Shown: positions 62,001 to 64,000 of the stretch, in pieces
How positions within the stretch are numbered: the stretch's first letter is position 1
Layout of the letters: each line of letters starts with the position of its first letter
The notes under the pieces: generated by a model
The model's database searches: none
The model's input: the letters and a program-made list of their open reading frames with translations, nothing else
Told to the model about the DNA's origin: nothing
Program-made: the position numbers and the translations under genes
Source of the DNA: Welwitschia mirabilis
Lineage: Eukaryota > Gnetophyta > Gnetopsida > Welwitschiales
Direction of reading: 5' to 3'
DNA length: 64,000 bases
Assembly: GCA_051453625.1 (NCBI GenBank)
Contig: JBOZIK010000001.1
Span: 177,951,292 to 178,015,291 of the forward strand

Positions 62001-63126
62001 TTTATCTCCTCTGTGTGGTTTAGAAATGGAGTCATCCCTCACTAGTTGGGACTACCTTGTGTAGTATTCCTCTTAGATTGAAGGATTCCTTTTGTGATGG
62101 CTCTTCTCTTAGAAGTTCTCCTTAAGGGAGTCTAGTGTGGGTGTCATTACAAAGGATGAGAAGAGGCCTCTCTTATCCTAATTTCATTAGCTACTCACCA
62201 AAGATCCAAAACTAATCCAGAATGTTTAGAAGAGTTTTTCTGTCAAAGGGCCTAAATAAACAAGAAAAATAAATTCACCTAGAGCCTTAGGTCTAAAACT
62301 TTGAGAAATGCAAAGTGAATGTCTAAGAGCTTAAAGTAGTACCTAGGCTAGATGAAGTATCGATTAACTAGTTCTGTGCCTAAACCTCATGGGGGCAATA
62401 GTATCTTTTGACTAATGTATCTACTAGGTAACTTAGAGACACCATCAGGGAAGAAGTGAAGTGCTTCACATTGTCTTTGATTCCCAAGAGGGATCTTTTC
62501 TCTAGTTGTAGAGATCTTCAAGATTCTAGAGAAGGAATATTTGGTTATTTTGAAAGGGATTCTTCTGTATGTTATGTGTTGTCCTCTCCAACATCTATAA
62601 AATGGGGTAATATTAGCCCCAAAATCTTTCTTAAGCTTTTGCAGGAGGGTTTCTCATTCCACAGCCTATACTTTTTTCCACAGAGCTGGGCAACCTTTAA
62701 AGAGGCTAGGGTCGAATGACTCGATAGTAGATGTAGCTTCAATTGCAAGTCTAGTTTAAAAATGATAGCATTTAATCCTTTTAGTAATATTTAAAGGAAA
62801 AATTAAGGAGGCATTACTAAAAATCAGATCATTTATGATTTTCCAAATCTACTAATACATCAAATAAATCCCATCATTTAAGTAGGTGTTAGAAATATTG
62901 TAGATCTAGTAGTACTTCTTCATTATTACTATTAATTCTTTACTCTAAATGCATTAATGAAATAAGTGATGTGTAGTTTTAGAACATGATTGGTAGACAA
63001 GATAGTTTATTTCTACTTGAAACCCCCCTTAAGTAGTTGATCTTTAGTGAGAACTCTATGGTGATCTTTTAGCTAATAAAATACTTTAATTTTTTCTAGA
63101 ATTTGACCCTTGAAATATTTCTTGTA
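62001..63126. other. Spacer between the two J-domain copies
   Basis: The plus-strand frame at 62456-62719 (87 codons) has no family motif. On the minus strand about 62390-62760 is unusually open, with only a few stops (pieces such as LASLKVAQLCGKKYRLWNEK and LEKRSLLGIKDNVKHF), possibly a decayed coding segment belonging to the same repeat. I could not assign it. Confidence 0.35.
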
Positions 63127-63226
63127 NNNNNNNNNNNNNNNNNNNNNNNNNNNNNNNNNNNNNNNNNNNNNNNNNNNNNNNNNNNNNNNNNNNNNNNNNN
63201 NNNNNNNNNNNNNNNNNNNNNNNNNN
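63127..63226. other. Assembly gap (100 N)
   Basis: Default-length gap ending exactly where copy 2 of the duplication begins. The true junction between the copies is therefore not visible. Confidence 0.99.
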
Positions 63227-64000
63227 ATTTACATTGGGGAGGTGAGAACACCCTAACTTAATGGAACATTTAAACTATTCAGAGAAAGGGGTAACATTTT
63301 ATTAAAAGTTCGGGAACGGACTAGAAACAAAACAAAGTTGGGAGGTGAAAGCGCCCCTAGGAAAATAGACTAAATATGGGAACTAAATATCTAGAATAGT
63401 ATTATGCATTAACTGCTAAGAAAGACTACTGACTAACAAACTAGTGGTGAAACTTCCCTAGTATACTAGACATGTTAAAACTTAACTTGGGCTAGAGAAA
63501 AGACCTAAAAAGTAAAGGATTATTATCCTCTATAGAAAGGAAAAATATTATTGTGGTTATGTTTAAGAAAAAAATAATCCATTTCATCTGATATCACCTC
63601 AAAGCCCTAGTTTACCTTTTTGAATTATTTAGCACCTGCTTGATTTTTATCTAGATGGAGTTTGAGAGCTTTCTTTCTATAGTTAGACTTGATGGCTTGA
63701 GGGAGGGCTCTGTGGGAGATTTCCAATATGATGAAGGGGAATCCTGTTAGTCCATGGATTATTGTAAGCATAACTTCTTATCTTGCAATGTTCATATCTA
63801 TATCCTCTTGAGGATTATACTACATTCCTATTAAATAAGAGCCTGTGGTTAAATTCTGAGTAGAATTAGGGCTCTTTTCTAGCTGAGAAAAGTCCTGATC
63901 ATGCCTTTCTTACTTCTAGGAATTGGATGGTGAATGTTCTTGAATTGACTCCTTAGCTATCTTTTAGGCTGTCTCCTGAGTTGTCTCCCACTAGGCTGGG
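63227..64000 (-). repeat. Direct duplication, copy 2 (runs off the window)
   Basis: Partner of 61223-62000; the match reaches the last base of the window (both end in 'gagttgtctcc' and 'ctaggctggg'-type words). Confidence 0.9.
63582..63745 (-). pseudogene. DnaJ J-domain relic, copy 2
   Basis: Minus strand: FIILEISHRALPQAIKSNY, then RKKALKLHLDKNQAGAK, a TAA stop, FKKVN, a TAG stop, GFEVISDE. It is closer to a canonical J-domain than copy 1: helix II and the DKN after the loop are intact, and only Pro of HPD is changed (HLD). The TAG stop after KVN is at the same place as in copy 1. The upstream frame also has a stop at the same place in both copies (before EVMLTIIH). The shared stops show the sequence was already dead before it was duplicated. 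Confidence 0.87.

Noticed and set aside
62456-62719. 87-codon plus-strand frame as a gene
   Set aside because: No family motif, no start context, and the opposite strand is the more sense-like one in this repeat.
1-64000. CRISPR array, bacterial operon or organelle insertion
   Set aside because: No evenly spaced identical repeats with unique spacers, no ribosome-binding-site pattern or gene packing, and no recognisable plastid or mitochondrial gene.

Overview
The window is nuclear DNA of a land plant with a large, retroelement-filled genome, AT-rich except at one gene. There is one convincing host gene. Its coding sequence is split by an intron of about 12.8 kb packed with decayed transposons, and the surroundings hold old LTR elements, two kinds of LINE, a hAT transposon and SINEs. 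That picture fits a gymnosperm best, probably a conifer or relative. This is inference from architecture; no species can be named from the sequence. Six runs of N (1080 bases in all) interrupt the assembly; three are exactly 100 bases and probably mark gaps of unknown size.

Layout. 1-8.0 kb: a broken acidic reading frame, a 31-bp-stem hairpin, a tandem pair of LTR-like units of about 1.2 kb, and a minus-strand Ty1/copia RT/RNase H relic. 11.5-12.45 kb: two adjoining degenerate minisatellites with a period near 51 bp. 13.695-27.155 kb: the host gene, an NDR1/HIN1-like (LEA_2) membrane protein of 222 residues in two exons. Its intron contains, in order, part of a SINE, a minus-strand hAT transposase, a minus-strand LINE ending in a hexamer microsatellite, and a plus-strand Ty1/copia element with a clear primer-binding site. 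27.2-46.5 kb: mostly unassigned AT-rich DNA with a minus-strand copia gag, a nearly full-length decayed L1-type LINE, and a cluster of tRNA-derived SINEs. 46.5-60.75 kb: one LTR retrotransposon inserted into another member of the same family, both on the minus strand and both apparently lacking pol. 61.2-64.0 kb: a direct duplication carrying two broken copies of a DnaJ J-domain.

Only the two LEA_2 exons look functional. Every transposon-derived frame has stops, frameshifts or altered catalytic residues, so the elements look inactive. The items most worth a second look are the duplicated J-domain relic, the same-family nested LTR elements, the SINE family, the 51-bp minisatellite just upstream of the gene, and a possible intronic polyadenylation isoform of the gene.
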